Shown here: one piece after another, positions 45,162 through 55,855 of the stretch
Numbering within the stretch: the first letter of the stretch is position 1
How the letters are laid out: the number at the start of each line of letters is the position of its first letter
Assembly (NCBI GenBank): GCA_028551475.1
Contig: CM052361.1
Location: 23,325,491 to 23,389,490, forward strand
Direction: 5' to 3'
Length of the DNA: 64,000 bases
Source: Casuarina equisetifolia
Taxonomy: Eukaryota; Streptophyta; Magnoliopsida; Fagales; Casuarinaceae
Made by a program: the position numbers and the translations under genes
Notes under the pieces: model-generated
Told to the model about the DNA's origin: nothing
Databases searched by the model: none
Seen by the model: the letters and a program-made list of their open reading frames with translations, nothing else

Positions 45162-45395
45162 ATGTCCACGTGGAAAAAAATGGGCCCACGCTGTGCTTCG
45201 GCTTCCGGGTGCACTTTAACCGCCATTGCAGCTGCTGCTGGGTTCCCAATATTTGGTCATCGCTTTACACCAGCGGTTTGCGCAGCTGTGATGGCAGCCT
45301 CGTTGCTTAGAGTTCTTTCAAGGTACCTTGCTTTGAAGAAATGCATTCCCGAAAATCTGGACATTCAAGAGATGATTGAAATAAGGATTGATTAA
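45162..45395 (+). CDS. Family A copy A7: membrane exon, 77 codons open, probably partial
   Basis: The frame MSTWKKMGPRCASASGCTLT continues AIAAAAGFPIFGHRFTPAVC, AAVMAASLLRVLSRYLALKK and CIPENLDIQEMIEIRID. It is the two-helix module and charged tail of A1 and A5. Its ATG falls inside a G-box half-palindrome of the array, so the upstream exon or linker has been replaced by array sequence and the true start is uncertain. It is followed by a 3' flank shared with A1. It may be a fragment rather than a gene. Confidence 0.5.
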   Translation: MSTWKKMGPRCASASGCTLTAIAAAAGFPIFGHRFTPAVCAAVMAASLLRVLSRYLALKKCIPENLDIQEMIEIRID

Positions 45396-45890
45396 TCTGA
45401 GGAGGACCGAACAATGTGTTTAGTGTGTTTGACTTTTTGGATTTTGTTGCGAGCGTTATATTTATGTCTTGTTCTGTGGGCTTACTTGCTGCTTTGGGCC
45501 AGGTCACGTATTGTTTAACCCAAGCCCATGTCTGTTTTAGATGGGTTGGAAAAATGGGAACTAGGGCCATGTCTTTGCTGTTGCTCAAAGCCGCCCAAAA
45601 CGGTATCATGGGTTCAGTATCCCCTTCGCCCATGGCTGTCAATTTGGTTTTTGTACCATTTGTAAGTTCCGTAACATGCGATTTGGTTCCTAATCGACCG
45701 ATTTTAATAAATGATTTGATTCAAGTTTCTTTTTGTGTTTTCTTTTTGCTGTCGAAATGGGAACACTCAATATGCAACTTTCCGTCCTTGCAAATGTCAA
45801 ATAACCCGGATAACTACCCCCGAAATTCTAAATATGAGGATAAATATGTATTTCTTGTCTGCCAAGTTATGTTATCCATAAATCAAAATA
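45396..45890 (+). repeat. 3' flank of A7, inverted relative to 2990-3634
   Basis: Shares TATTGTTTAACCCAAGCCCA, AATGGGAACTAGGGCCATGT and CCTAATCGACCGATTTTA with the A1 flank. Its beginning (GTGTTTAGTGTGTTTGACTT-like, GCGTTATATTTATGTCTTGT) matches the A5 flank near 35900-35990. It is non-coding. Confidence 0.7.
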
Positions 45891-45899
45891 AAGCCTAAC

Positions 45900-46439
45900 G
45901 CCCAAACAGATACAGCGACCCCTAAACATCTATCGCGCCCCAACAGTCCGTGTGGAGCCTTCGTATCCAACACTTCTTCATATTCATGCGTTTGTCTACA
46001 CCAGCATCCACGTCCTGTTGACTCCCTGTACCTTAGCTGTTTTTCGTTACGTTGTTTACAAGGTCTTCTTCTCAGACTTAGATCTCTTCCTGTTTTGCCG
46101 AGAATCATAAGGCCAGACGTCAACAGCCTCCTCCCCTACTGGTGGAGGGGTCTCAGCCTCGACCACCAGATAACCTTTCAACTTTCCCTCTTTTACTTCC
46201 TTCCGCCCTCCTTCAACTCCAACATCGTCAGCTACACAATAGCCAACAAGTCATCCAGAATGCCCAAGCATTGTTGGCGACAGGAGCTCATACTAGTCAG
46301 CCGAGGACCCAAATGCCTCTTAATATTGTAGCTCAGAGAAATAGTTAATAATCTGTGCAAGATTATAACATATTTTTGTAAGTTGCTTGTATTTTATTTT
46401 CAAAATCAGCATTTTGAAAAGAGACATTCCAAGTTCTTT
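45900..46439 (+). other. Unassigned interval with a short Gln-rich frame
   Basis: A frame ending at 46348 reads LLQLQHRQLHNSQQVIQNAQ then ALLATGAHTSQPRTQMPLNI and could be the last exon of an unknown gene. No domain is recognised and the upstream part is doubtful. The G/C content is higher than the surroundings. No other gene is seen. Confidence 0.25.
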
Positions 46440-46565
46440 AAAGATGGTAGCTCCACCAAGTCCAGTTGAAGTACATCCAAAAGAATGGGTTGAAAAGCAG
46501 ATTTACAGTCCATTTTGCTGCTGAAAAAGCTATGGATAAGACCCCTGACCAATTGACCCCACGAG
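46440..46565 (-). pseudogene. Second fragment of the plastid-type membrane protein of 2150-2619
   Basis: The minus strand reads GVLSIAFSAAKWTVNLLFNP then FFWMYFNWTWWSYHL. This matches GVLSIAIAATKWTVNFLFNP and FFWMYFSWTWLFW at 2150-2230, with about 85% base identity by eye. The transit-peptide part is absent. It lies about 900 bases from the A7 flank on the opposite strand, whereas near A1 it is on the same strand as the flank. Confidence 0.65.
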
Positions 46566-46965
46566 CTCGATCTCCAGGCCCAACATAACCGAACAACTCC
46601 AGAGTATCTAACGAAGCTGAATGGAAAATCCTTATAGGGCCCTAAGATCTGTCATTTCTTTTGACCATAGCTAGAGTGTCTGTCCTTGGTTACCCTAGCA
46701 GGATACAACAAAACAAGGCGGAACGCAACATTTTCTGGACGCCTATATGATAAAAGACCAAGGTTATCTGATAACAATACAAATATGAGGAGCAAGTCAA
46801 TTCTTCTGTAGGAGCTAACTTCATTTTACGTAATTTGAAGAGACCAATGGGTATCCTTTTATCAAGGAAAAAAATTCAGTATTCACTCCTCCAGTTGTTA
46901 TTATATTGAAAAACTAAAACTACATAGAAGTATTGGCAATAAAGTAATAAAAATAAGATGGGTTG
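46566..46965. other. Unassigned interval
   Basis: No coding sequence, tRNA or recognised repeat is seen on either strand. Confidence 0.4.
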
Positions 46966-46969
46966 AACG

Positions 46970-47238
46970 TTCTTGTCGGATGTAAGGGCGTAAAAACGCC
47001 ACGTGGTAAGCCGCAGTCCCAACCATCCACCAGATCATCTTGGACCGCCACCTCGAGCTGGCCGAGCCTGCCTACACGGTGCTCCGGTTCATCCGGAGTT
47101 GCAGCGGATCGCTGGCGCCGTCGGCCCTGTCTAGACCAGAGGAACCTTTCGACGCACCAGTTCTGGAGGCTGACACGATGACCGAGGTTCCCCATCAGAT
47201 GGCAACGGACCCGTTACCCGAAGAAGGTGAGCACAAAC
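46970..47238 (+). pseudogene. AAE3-like gene copy 2, 5' part
   Basis: VRA-x-NATW, then a TAA replacing Tyr, then AAVPTIHQIILDRHLELAEP, AYTVLRFIRSCSGSLAPSAL, SRPEEPFDAPVLEAD and MTEVPHQMATDPLPEEGEHK. This supplies the segment missing in copy 1 (DRHLEL...APV). It is interrupted after EHK by copia C3 and resumes at 52745. It is on the plus strand, opposite to copy 1. No upstream exons remain. Confidence 0.85.
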
Positions 47239-47929
47239 TGATGGGAAAAACGACGTATAAAGTTTCCCACTTTGATTGAACCTATGAGGAAATACTAAAA
47301 CACCAATGATGTATTCGAATCACAAGTAAAATAATCAAATCACAGTCAACATAAAAGAATTTTTACGTGGAAAAACTCCTCCAATGTGAAGGATAAAAAA
47401 AAACCACGGGACCGATCACGGAGTCCACCCAAATCTCCACTATATCAATCGTTAGGATACAACCCAATCAAGTCCTTAACAATAGCAACAGGACAAAGAT
47501 TTACTGATTCAACAACAATAGAATCACCAATAAATAGTGAAGAACAAGTTGTAAACAACAACTTAACCAAGAAAAGTTGGAGAAATATCACCCAGATTTT
47601 CGACCACAATCTGCTAACTTCAAGAGCTCTAAACGACGATCCAACCGTTCACAATGAAGAACACCCAATCCCGAACCTGCTAACAAAAAATCAGCTCAAT
47701 CGGACCACGGATCGTCCTTGATCAAACGTTTGATCAACTACTGCGCAGGGCCTCTAATTCCTGCGAAATTTTGCTCTTTTATTTTCTCTCTCTCTTTTTT
47801 TCTTTTGACGGCCACTCACCTCTTCTCTTAAAGAAAAAACCCTATATTTTTTCTTTTAAACCTTAAGGCCACATTACCCTAATTGGACCCAATAATAAAT
47901 CCCCGAATATGGGCTGGACCAACCTAACA
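47239..47929 (-). repeat. C3 3' LTR (left)
   Basis: On the minus strand TGTTAGGTTGGTCCAGCCC to TTTTTCCCATCA. It contains an AGAGAGAGAG-type purine tract, and its GAAGGATAAAAAAAAACCAC region gives a translated artifact (47386-47721). Confidence 0.92.
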
Positions 47930-47976
47930 ATTCTCCCCCTCCAGCCCAAATGAGGGAGATTCCATATGTTCATTTC

Positions 47977-48474
47977 TCAAGCACAATCCAAACCGGCCTC
48001 ATGCCGACAAAACTCAAACTTTTCTCGCCATAGAGCCTTTGTCATCATATCAGAACCATTATCCTCAGTATGTACCTTTTCAAGTGCAACCTCTTTGGTT
48101 TCCATTATATCTCGTATCCAATGATACCTTACATCAATATGCTTTGACCTTTGATGAAAAGTAGAGTTTTTAGCAAGACGTATAGCACTTTGACTATCAC
48201 AAAATAACACATACTTTTCTTGCACGAAACTAAGTTCTTTTATGAATTCCTTCATCCAAAGCAACTCTTTACATGCTTCCGTTGCTGCAATAAATTCTGC
48301 TTCTGTTGTAGATAGAGCAATACATTTTTGTAATCTTGATTGCCATGCCACAGCTCCCCCTGAAAATTTAATCAAGTAGCCTGAAATAGATCTTCTATTA
48401 TCAATATCTCCTGCCATGTCAGAATCTGTATATCCCACAAGAATAGGCTTATCACTCCCAAATGAAAGTTTCAA
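47977..48474 (-). pseudogene. C3 RNase H
   Basis: VGYTDSDMAGDIDNRRSISG, YLIKFSGGAVAWQSRLQKCI, ALSTTEAEFIAATEACKELL, CDSQSAIRLAKNSTFHQRSK and HIDVRYHWIRDIMETKEVAL form a complete copia RNase H with its Asp/Glu residues. It ends 48 bases before the 3' LTR. It is separated from RT by one stop near 48485. Confidence 0.92.
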
Positions 48475-48486
48475 ACTAGAAGTGCC

Positions 48487-49614
48487 TCAAAGATACCTTA
48501 GAATCCACTTCACTGCATTCCAATGTTCTCTTCCAGGATTAGAAGTAAATCTGCTAACTACTCCAACTGCATGAGCTATATATGGCCTTGTACAAATCAT
48601 TGCATACATTAAACAACCAACAGCCGAAGCATAAGGAACTCTTTCCATATCTTTTCTGTCTTCCTCATCTATAGGACATTGTTTCTTACTAAGCTTAAAG
48701 TGTGTAGCAAGAGGCGTGCTCACCACTTTAGCTTTATCCATACAAAACCTCTGAAGCACTTTCTTAATGTACTCCTCTTGAGACAACCACAACTTCTTGG
48801 CTTTTCTGTCACGACTAACTCTTATACCAAGAATTTGCTTCACTGAGCCTAAGTCTTTCATTGAGAATGACTTACTTAACTCCTGCTTCAACTTTTCAAT
48901 TCTTGCAGTATTCTTACCAACTATAAGCATGTCATCTACATAAAGTAGTAGAATGATAAAATCATCATCTGAGAACTTCTGCACAAATACACAATGATCA
49001 GAATTTGTCTTTTTATAGGCTTGCTCCCCCATAAAAGACTCAAATTTTCGATACCATTGTCTCGGTGCCTGTTTTAAGCCATATAAACTTTTCTTTAGCT
49101 TGCAAACATAGTTCTCTTTACCTTTTTCTTTAAAACCCTCTTGTTGCTCCATATAAATTTCTTCATTTAGGTCACCATGAAGAAAAGCAGTCTTTACATC
49201 CATTTGCTCAATTTCAAGATCAAGACTAACAGCCAATCCCAAAACCACTCGAATTGAGGACATTTTCACAACAGGTGAGAAAATCTCATCATAATCAATT
49301 CTCTTTTTCTGACTGAAACCTTTAACAACTAGTCTAGCTTTGTATCGGGGTTGTGAAGAATTTTCATCATGCTTCAATCTATAAATCCAACGATTCTTCA
49401 AAGCTTTCTTGCCTTTAGGCAATGTCACCAACTCAAATGTTTGATTATCATGCAAAGATTTCAACTCATCTTGCATTACATTAACCCATTTTTTCTTATC
49501 CACATCCTCTGCTGCTTCTTCAAAGCTCTCAGGCTCACCTGCATCAGTCAACAATACATACTCCTCAGTAGAGTATCTAGAGGATGGATGGCGACCTCTA
49601 GTAGACCTCCTCAA
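48487..49614 (-). pseudogene. C3 reverse transcriptase
   Basis: An open 375-codon frame. STRGRHPSSRYSTEEYVLLT, KKWVNVMQDELKSLHDNQTF, KNRWIYRLKHDENSSQPRYK, ARLVVKGFSQKKRIDYDEIF, EQMDVKTAFLHGDLNEEIYM, SLYGLKQAPRQWYRKFESFM and the catalytic LLLYVDDMLIVGKN are all present. The wording is closest to the TNT1-94 type (Tork lineage) known from plants. Confidence 0.92.
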
Positions 49615-50531
49615 TGGTGGAACTGAAGATGGATTCTGCTGAACATCAACAACATTATCTGTCTGAGTATCACTATTTCTGCACCCTGTTGGTTATTCTG
49701 AACCTGATCCTGAACATTATGCTGAATATCACTTTCAACTTGTTCTGGCAACTGTCGCTGTAAATCATTTGAAGGAATTAGATCAATATCAATACCAATC
49801 TTAGAGCCTTGTGACATATTCTTCTCACTCTGGCCAATATCTGTCATATTTTGATTCTCAAAAAATACAACATCACGACTCCTCACAATTTTCTTCACAG
49901 CTGGATCATAACACCTGTAGCCAAATTCATCAGAACCATAACCAAGAAATATACATTCTCGTGTCTTGACATCTAACTTAGACCTCTCATCTTTTGGAAT
50001 ATGAACAAATGCTTTGCAACCAAATACTCTTAGATAGTTATAGGAAACATCCTTGCCAAACCAAACTCTATCTGGCACATCACCATCTAAAGCAACAGTT
50101 GGAGATAAATTGATAACATAAGCTGCTGTAAGTAATGCCTCACCCCAAAATGTCTTTGGCAGGTTAGCATTTGAAATCATGCATCTAACTCTCTCAACCA
50201 ATGTCCTGTTCATTCTTTCCGCTATACCATTCAATTGAGGTGTTTTTGGAGGTGTCTTCTAATGTCGAATATCATATTGCCTACAATACTCATCAAATGG
50301 TCCAATGTACTCACCACCATTGTCTGATCGAATGCATTTCAACTTCTTTCCAGTTTGCCGCTCTACTGAAACTTGAAACTGCTTAAATACATCTAGCACT
50401 TGATCTTTTGACATCAAAACATAAACCCAAACCTTTCTTGAGTAGTCATCAATAAAGGTCACAAAGTAGGATGCTCCACCAAGCGTCCTCGGGTTGACTG
50501 GGCCACAAACATCTGAGTGTACTAACTCCAA
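49611..50531 (-). pseudogene. C3 integrase core and C-terminus
   Basis: Two frames separated by a stop near 50258. MELVHSDVCGPVNPRTLGGA, FIDDYSRKVWVYVLMSKDQV and KCIRSDNGGEYIGPFDEYCR come first. LNGIAERMNRTLVERVRCMI, FWGEALLTAAYVINLSPTVA, RVFGCKAFVHIPKDERSKLD and FLGYGSDEFGYRCYDPAVKK follow. The D,D,E residues are recognisable. Confidence 0.91.
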
Positions 50532-50579
50532 GAAATCTGATTTTCTTGAAGGAGGGTGACTATAGAATGAAACTCTTTT

Positions 50580-51999
50580 CTATTTTCCAGCTAAACAATG
50601 TGCACACTTCTCAAGTTTTGCACTCTTAATCCCAGATAACAAGTTCTTCTTTGCCAACACATTCATGCCCTTCTCACTCATGTGACTTAATCTTTTATGC
50701 CATAAAGCACTTGCATTTCCATCTTCCACTACATTACAAGTGTTCTTGGAAATCTTGGCCTGAAACAAATACAAAGAAGACTCTTTCTTGCCTCTAGCCA
50801 TAACTAATGAACCCTTAGTAAGTTTCCATTTTCCATTATTGAAGATATTGCAAAAACCTTCATCATCAAGTTGTCCGGTAGAAATCAAATTCAAGCGAAT
50901 TTCTGGTACATGTCTAACATTCTTGAGAACCAACTTAGATCCATTATGAGTCTCCAAGCATACATCTCCCATACCTGCAACTTTAGCCAAGCAATCATTA
51001 CCCATCTTCAATGTGCCAAAGTTTTCAGGAGTATAAGAAGTAAAGAACTCCCTCTTGGAAGTAATATGAAGAGAAGCACCACTATCAATTACCCAACTTG
51101 TCTCATTGCTTGCAAAATTCACATTATCATCATAGCACACAATAACAAGTTCATTAGTAGCTGCTGCAACTCGATCATTATCATTGTTGTCCTTCTTCTC
51201 CTCACTTTCATTAACTTTCTTCTTCTCATTTCTACCTTTACCATTTTTCTTTTCATTTTTCAGCTGGAAGCAATTTTTCTTGATATGACCCATCTTGCCA
51301 CAATGATGGCACTTTACATTTTTATGCCATGATCGAGACTTACTTCGACTTTTGTTATAACCTCTCGGACCTCTACTATGACTTCTCCCCCTATTTCCAA
51401 CAACCAAAGCTTCAGAATGAGACAAAGAACCCTGACTCTTTCTTCTCATCTCTTCATTCAAAATACTAGTCTTGACAAAATTCATAGTGACAATTCCATC
51501 GGGAGCAGAGTTACTCACTGACATACGAAATGTTTCCCAAGATTCTGGTAAAGTACCAAGTAACCAAAGTCCTTGTACTTCCATCTTCAAACTTCATATT
51601 CATGCCTGAAAGTTGATCTAACATTCCCTGAAACTCATTCAAATGATCAGATATGGATTGCCCATCTTTGTATTTCAAGCTAATAAGTTGCTTCATCAAA
51701 TACATCTTATTATTTCCAGTCTTTCGAGCATACAAAGATTCAAGTTTGTTCCATAGAGTCCGAGCATGTGTTTCTTTACTAATGTGATTCAAAACATTCT
51801 CATCTACAAATTGTCGAATGAACCCGCATACAATTTTATGCTCAAGAGTCCAATCGGCCTCACTTATGTTATCTGGTCTAGTTTCACTAAACACCGGTAA
51901 GTGTCAACGCTTCACATAAAGCAAATCTTCCATCTTACCCTTCCAAACATGATAATTTCGTCTATTCAAACTAATCATCCTGTTAGTGCTTAGTTCCAT
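50580..51999 (-). pseudogene. C3 gag, zinc knuckle, protease and integrase finger
   Basis: The ATG at 51999 (MELSTNRMISLNGRN) is interrupted by TGA at 51902-51904 (TGG in C4). It continues from 51894, SETRPDNISEADWTLEHKIV and KSKESLYARKTGN-type gag. After a one-base insertion near 51578 the frame 51590-50580 has LWLLGTLPESWETFRMSVSN. CHHCGKMGHIKKNC (knuckle), WVIDSGASLHITSKREFF (protease) and LWHKRLSHMSEKGMNV...CAHC (finger) follow. Confidence 0.9.
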
Positions 52000-52031
52000 C
52001 GTTCAATCAAATCCAAAGATAAAACAACCAT

Positions 52032-52744
52032 AACCTAAGCTTTGATACCACTCTGATGGAAAAAACGACGTATAAAGTTTTCCACTTTGATTGAACCTAT
52101 GAGGAAATACTAAAACACCAACGATGTATTCGAATCACAAGTAAAATAATCAAATCATAGTCAACACAAAAGAATTTCTACGTGGAAAAACTCCTCCAAT
52201 GTGAAGGATAAAAAAAAACCACGGGACCGATCACGGAGTCCACCCAAATCTCCACTATATCAATCGTTAGGATACAACCCAATCAAGTCCTTAACAATAG
52301 CAACAGGACAAAGATTTACTGATTCAACAACAATAGAATCACCAATAAATAGTGAAGAACAAGTTGTAAACAACAACTTAACCAAGAAAAGTTGGAGAAA
52401 TATCACCTAGATTTTCGACCACAATCTGCTGACTTCAAGAGCTCCAAACGACGATCCAACCGTTCACAATGAAGAACACCCAATCCCGAACCTGATGACA
52501 AAAAATAAGCTCAATCGGACCACGGATCGTCCTTGATCAAACGTTTGATCAACTGCTGCGCAGGGCCTCTAATTCCTGCGAAATTCTGCTCTTTTATTTT
52601 CTCTCTCTCTTTTTTTCTTTTGACGGCCACTCACCTCTTCTCTTAAAGAAAAAACCCTATATTTTTTCTTTTAAACCTTAGGGCCACATTACCCTAATTG
52701 GACCCAATAATAAGTCCCCGAATATGGGCTGGACCAACCTAACA
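52032..52744 (-). repeat. C3 5' LTR (right) and primer-binding site
   Basis: The LTR is 52055-52744. The minus strand runs TGTTAGGTTGGTCC to TTTTTTCCATCA, then GAGTGGTATCAAAGCTTAGG (52054-52035), the initiator tRNA-Met primer site. The only visible differences from the left LTR are point changes. Confidence 0.92.
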
Positions 52745-52880
52745 CAAACCCGGGTCAGTGGGAAAACCCGCGGCTCTGGAAATGGCGATCTTGGACACCA
52801 GTGGGACACCACAGAAAGAGGACGTGATCGGCGAAGTGTGTGTTAGGGGACGCAGCATGACGCGACAGGTTACAATCACC
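52745..52880 (+). pseudogene. AAE3-like gene copy 2, part after the copia insertion
   Basis: KPGSVGKPAALEMAILDTSG, then TPQKEDVIGEVCVRG continues directly from EHK at 47238 when the element and one CAAAC are removed. It ends at RSMTRQ, short of the TKGYKN and GWFxTGD motifs. The downstream exons are gone. Confidence 0.82.
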
Positions 52881-52904
52881 AACTTGTAATTTGAAAATAA
52901 AAAA

Positions 52905-53040
52905 TAAAACTTAACGAGTCTTGGCCATGGAAAAAGACTTTTGTTGGTTGCTAGGAATCTTCGGGATCATGATGAGACACGAGCGATCTGCGACGATGGG
53001 GAAGAAAGACATCGTTTCCTGTATGAAAAGCTCAAGTTTT
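52905..53040 (-). repeat. Inverted copy of the duplicated block at 5150-5325
   Basis: The minus strand GAGCTTTTCATACAGGAAAC to AGTCTTTTTCCATGGCCAAG matches 5150-5325 with indels. It joins the AAE3 copy 2 remnant to plastid block 3. Confidence 0.7.
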
Positions 53041-53194
53041 CCTTCTTTTTTTTTTTTTTCCAATGTGGGATATGTATTTTCATCTCATCCCTTCCGTATA
53101 ATAAAAGAATTATCATTAGTTGACAAATTGAAGATGGTGAATGCCCACCAAAACATATGAAAAACTGGCCAAGTGCAACCGGCCGCTGCTGGCT

Positions 53195-53765
53195 TGTATT
53201 AGGCATATTTACTTTCTTTACTAGGGCCATAAGAATTCCTTTCAATCATCGAGGAATGAATTTGGATATATTATCCAAACTGTTAGCTCCAGTTATAATA
53301 CATAAGAATTCAAATAATTTTGTAAACTATTATAAATTAGTGAGAAATGCAAATTTTTCATTGAGTATAGCTTATTTTGGAATATTTATAGCGTCTTTTT
53401 TATATAAGCCCTTTTATTCATTATTATAAAATTTGAACTTATGAAATTTATTTGTTAAAAGTGTTCATAACAATTTTTTTGGAAAAAATAAAAAATATTG
53501 TGTATGATCAATCATACACTTGTGGTTATATAGATGCTTTTTATGAAATATCCTTAAGAATGATATAAGAGAATTGGCTCAATTAACTTATTTTTTTTAA
53601 TAGATGAGTAATTGATGGAATTACAAGTGGAATCGGTATTATAAGTTTTTTGTCGAAGAGGGGATCAGATATCTAGGGGGGGCGAATTTCTTCTTAATTC
53701 TTATTGTATTTATCTTATGTATTAATTTTACTTGTTTTTTAGTAAATTTTCATTTATATAAATTT
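53195..53765 (+). pseudogene. ndhF: NUPT block 3: ndhF 3' end
   Basis: [54 protein letters not shown] and later GITSGIGI-like pieces. Homology with block 2 begins at TATTAGGCATATTTACTTT, the same point where block 2 begins. Confidence 0.88.
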
Positions 53766-53799
53766 ATATTTATTTCTTATATTGAAATGGATGATTCTA

Positions 53800-55441
53800 T
53801 CATTTATAGTTAAAACAAAAAGTAACAAAATTTATTATACAACAAGGCCTTCAAATGATCACCAACCATTGAAACTATGAACTATAATAGATTATTAAGG
53901 TAATTAAAGAGAATGAATTTTTCTGCAAAGTTTTTAAAAATTTCTTTTTTAACATATATCATATCTTTTCCACTCTACTCTTACATTGATAATGCTTTCA
54001 AAAGAAAAAGAGAAATAAATCTTTACCTCTTAAAAATGATTTTAAGATATTTTTAATTCTAAATGAAATCACGGGCATTTTCAAAATAAGATAGTTGAAA
54101 TGTCAATTTTATTGACAATAATTAGAAAAGTAATACGTGAGAAAACATCTCTATTTAAGAACATTAAACTCTCTTAAATAAATGTTTTGTTATATTATAC
54201 TAGAGAATTCTTAACTTGATTTTTTTAAAATAAATTTTTATGTTAGATTATATCATAAAGTTTTTATATTCTCTTGTTCTTAGACGAATAAACTTACATG
54301 TTTATAAAAACTAAATTAATAGTGACAAAGAGATTTATTAGACCAAAATATATGTTTATCCTTTTTATCTTTACATATTTCTAGCTTTGAATTTTCTTGA
54401 TTCCCATCTAGATAAAAAGTTTCATAAATGTGTCTCTTTTTATAACATGTCTCTTTAAAGTGGAATTCATCCTTTTTTTTATTTTTTTTCTTTCCATTCA
54501 TTCAAATCTATTTGGTTTTATCAATTTTATTTAGATCCCCCTTTTCTTTAAAAAAAAAAAAAAGAGAGAAGGAGAAATATCTTCTTCCATGGATTCCTCT
54601 TGTTCTTGTTTACTGTACACATTTATTGTACATGTACTTTATTTAGATAATTTCTATTTTACATGTATTTCTTCCACACTTTCCTCCGTTTTTTAGGTTT
54701 TCTTTCAATTTATTAGTAATAACGGATGACAATACTTTGTCTAGATTTATCATCTATCAAAAAAAAAAGTAATAAATAAGAGAAAACTAATAATTTAAGT
54801 CAGAATTTTTCAATTATGAGACAAGGTACTTATTAGATCTAATAGAATTATTTTGCTATATTAAGACTAATACCAATCCAACCCATTTTATGAACAAAAT
54901 GTGACCAATTAACAAACCAACAAAACTATTTGTTATAAATAATATTTTGTTCCTGCATCAAAACATATAAATATTGGCTAATTTGACTAACATTGTACTT
55001 GGTAAAATGAAATAGTCGAATAATTGAAATAAGAGATTAGTTAGGAATATGCATTGATTGCTAATACTACACATTCAATTTCTAATAGTAGGTTCATAAT
55101 CAAAAAGTGTTTGTAATAATTCTAGAAGAAATAAAACAAAAGATATGGTAGAGCTAGGATAGTTATTGTGTAAGGTCTACTCCGTGCTTGATGCAAAGGT
55201 ACATAATAAATCAATATAAACATCATGAGCTATTTCGTAATAAAACTAGTTGTTGCTAATACTTTCTTTTTAATTCATTCTTCTCCTTTCTTTATAATCT
55301 AAGATACGAAAAGGAAGAGAAAAGAGAGCCATACACAAATATGGTTAAAAATTCATAGTAGAGTCCAACCACAACAAACGAATTGATTCTCTTCATGCAT
55401 AAGAATACTAGATCACCTGCTAAAAAAGAACGTAAAGTCAT
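53800..55441 (-). pseudogene. ycf1: NUPT block 3: ycf1 N-terminal part with ATG preserved
   Basis: ATG at 55441 starts a degraded MTLR/MILK segment. The best-preserved part is the open stretch 54501-54316, [20 protein letters not shown] then [31 protein letters not shown], clearly the Ycf1 soluble region. [19 protein letters not shown]-like sequence lies near 54880. There are many stops. It is convergent with ndhF. Confidence 0.86.
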
Positions 55442-55504
55442 CACAAACTCCCTTCTTTCTTTTCAATTGTAATTTTTAGATTATTATATAATGGTTTTAA
55501 AACT

Positions 55505-55506
<2 letters not shown>

Positions 55507-55545
<39 letters not shown>

Positions 55546-55556
55546 TAGATAGAAAT
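55507..55556. repeat. (TA)n / (TAGA)n microsatellite
   Basis: About 18 TA units followed by GATA units, just upstream of the ycf1 start in block 3. The other blocks have only a short TA stretch here. Confidence 0.92.
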
Positions 55557-55855
55557 AGAAACACATAGATTATAAAAAAATATTTCTCTTAATCTTACAA
55601 GTAAGTATTTTGGGTTTGAATTCCCTCAACTACATTTTTGATTGATTTGAACATGCTTTGGTAGATTTTTTGAGTTATCAAAAAAGAATAAAAAAAGAAT
55701 CTCTTATCTCAATGACACCAAAAGGGATATTAAACGAATGGAATATAATGAGGCATGTAAATGAGTCATGTAACTGAGCCATATTGAGAAGTTCCCGGAG
55801 TTTCGATATGAAAATGGATTGGAGTTTTGAGAGTCTCCTGTGTGTTCCTCAGCAG

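Larger units (their letters stand above)
43905..45175. repeat. Tandem array of imperfect hairpins and G-box palindromes
   Basis: Five units of roughly 180-350 bases. Each contains an inverted repeat of the type CCAATACTGCCCCTCCTTTC ... AAAGGAGGGATAGTATTG around a ~20-base loop (43947-44003, 44293-44353, 44614-44670, 44787-44842, 44959-45015). Two contain the perfect palindrome ATGTCCACGTGGACAT (44511-44526, 44864-44879), a third has half of it (45162-45173), and 44225 has a decayed form. Shared lead-ins are CTAACCTCATCTCC, AAAGGCCCTCCTCACGT and TCACCGGGACCCAAAAT. The open frames here are repeat translations. Confidence 0.82.
47239..52744 (-). mobile_element. Ty1/copia element C3 (TNT1-94-like), inserted in AAE3 copy 2
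   Basis: 5506 bases, with LTRs 47239-47929 and 52055-52744 and the 5-base target-site duplication CAAAC (47234-47238, 52745-52749). Read on the minus strand it has the primer site TGGTATCAAAGC, gag, protease, integrase, RT, RNase H and a polypurine tract (GGAGGGGGAGAAT) before the 3' LTR. The LTRs differ at roughly 16-18 sites by eye (about 2.5%). Breaks are a TGA in gag (51902-51904), a one-base insertion near 51578, a TAG after the integrase finger near 50580, a stop near 50258 and a frame change near 49611. Confidence 0.93.

Noticed and set aside
47386-47721. Arg/Ser-rich protein MKDKKKPRDRSRSPPKS, also at 52201 and 56928 (minus)
   Set aside because: It lies entirely inside copia LTRs and appears in each LTR copy. 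The RS-like composition is accidental.
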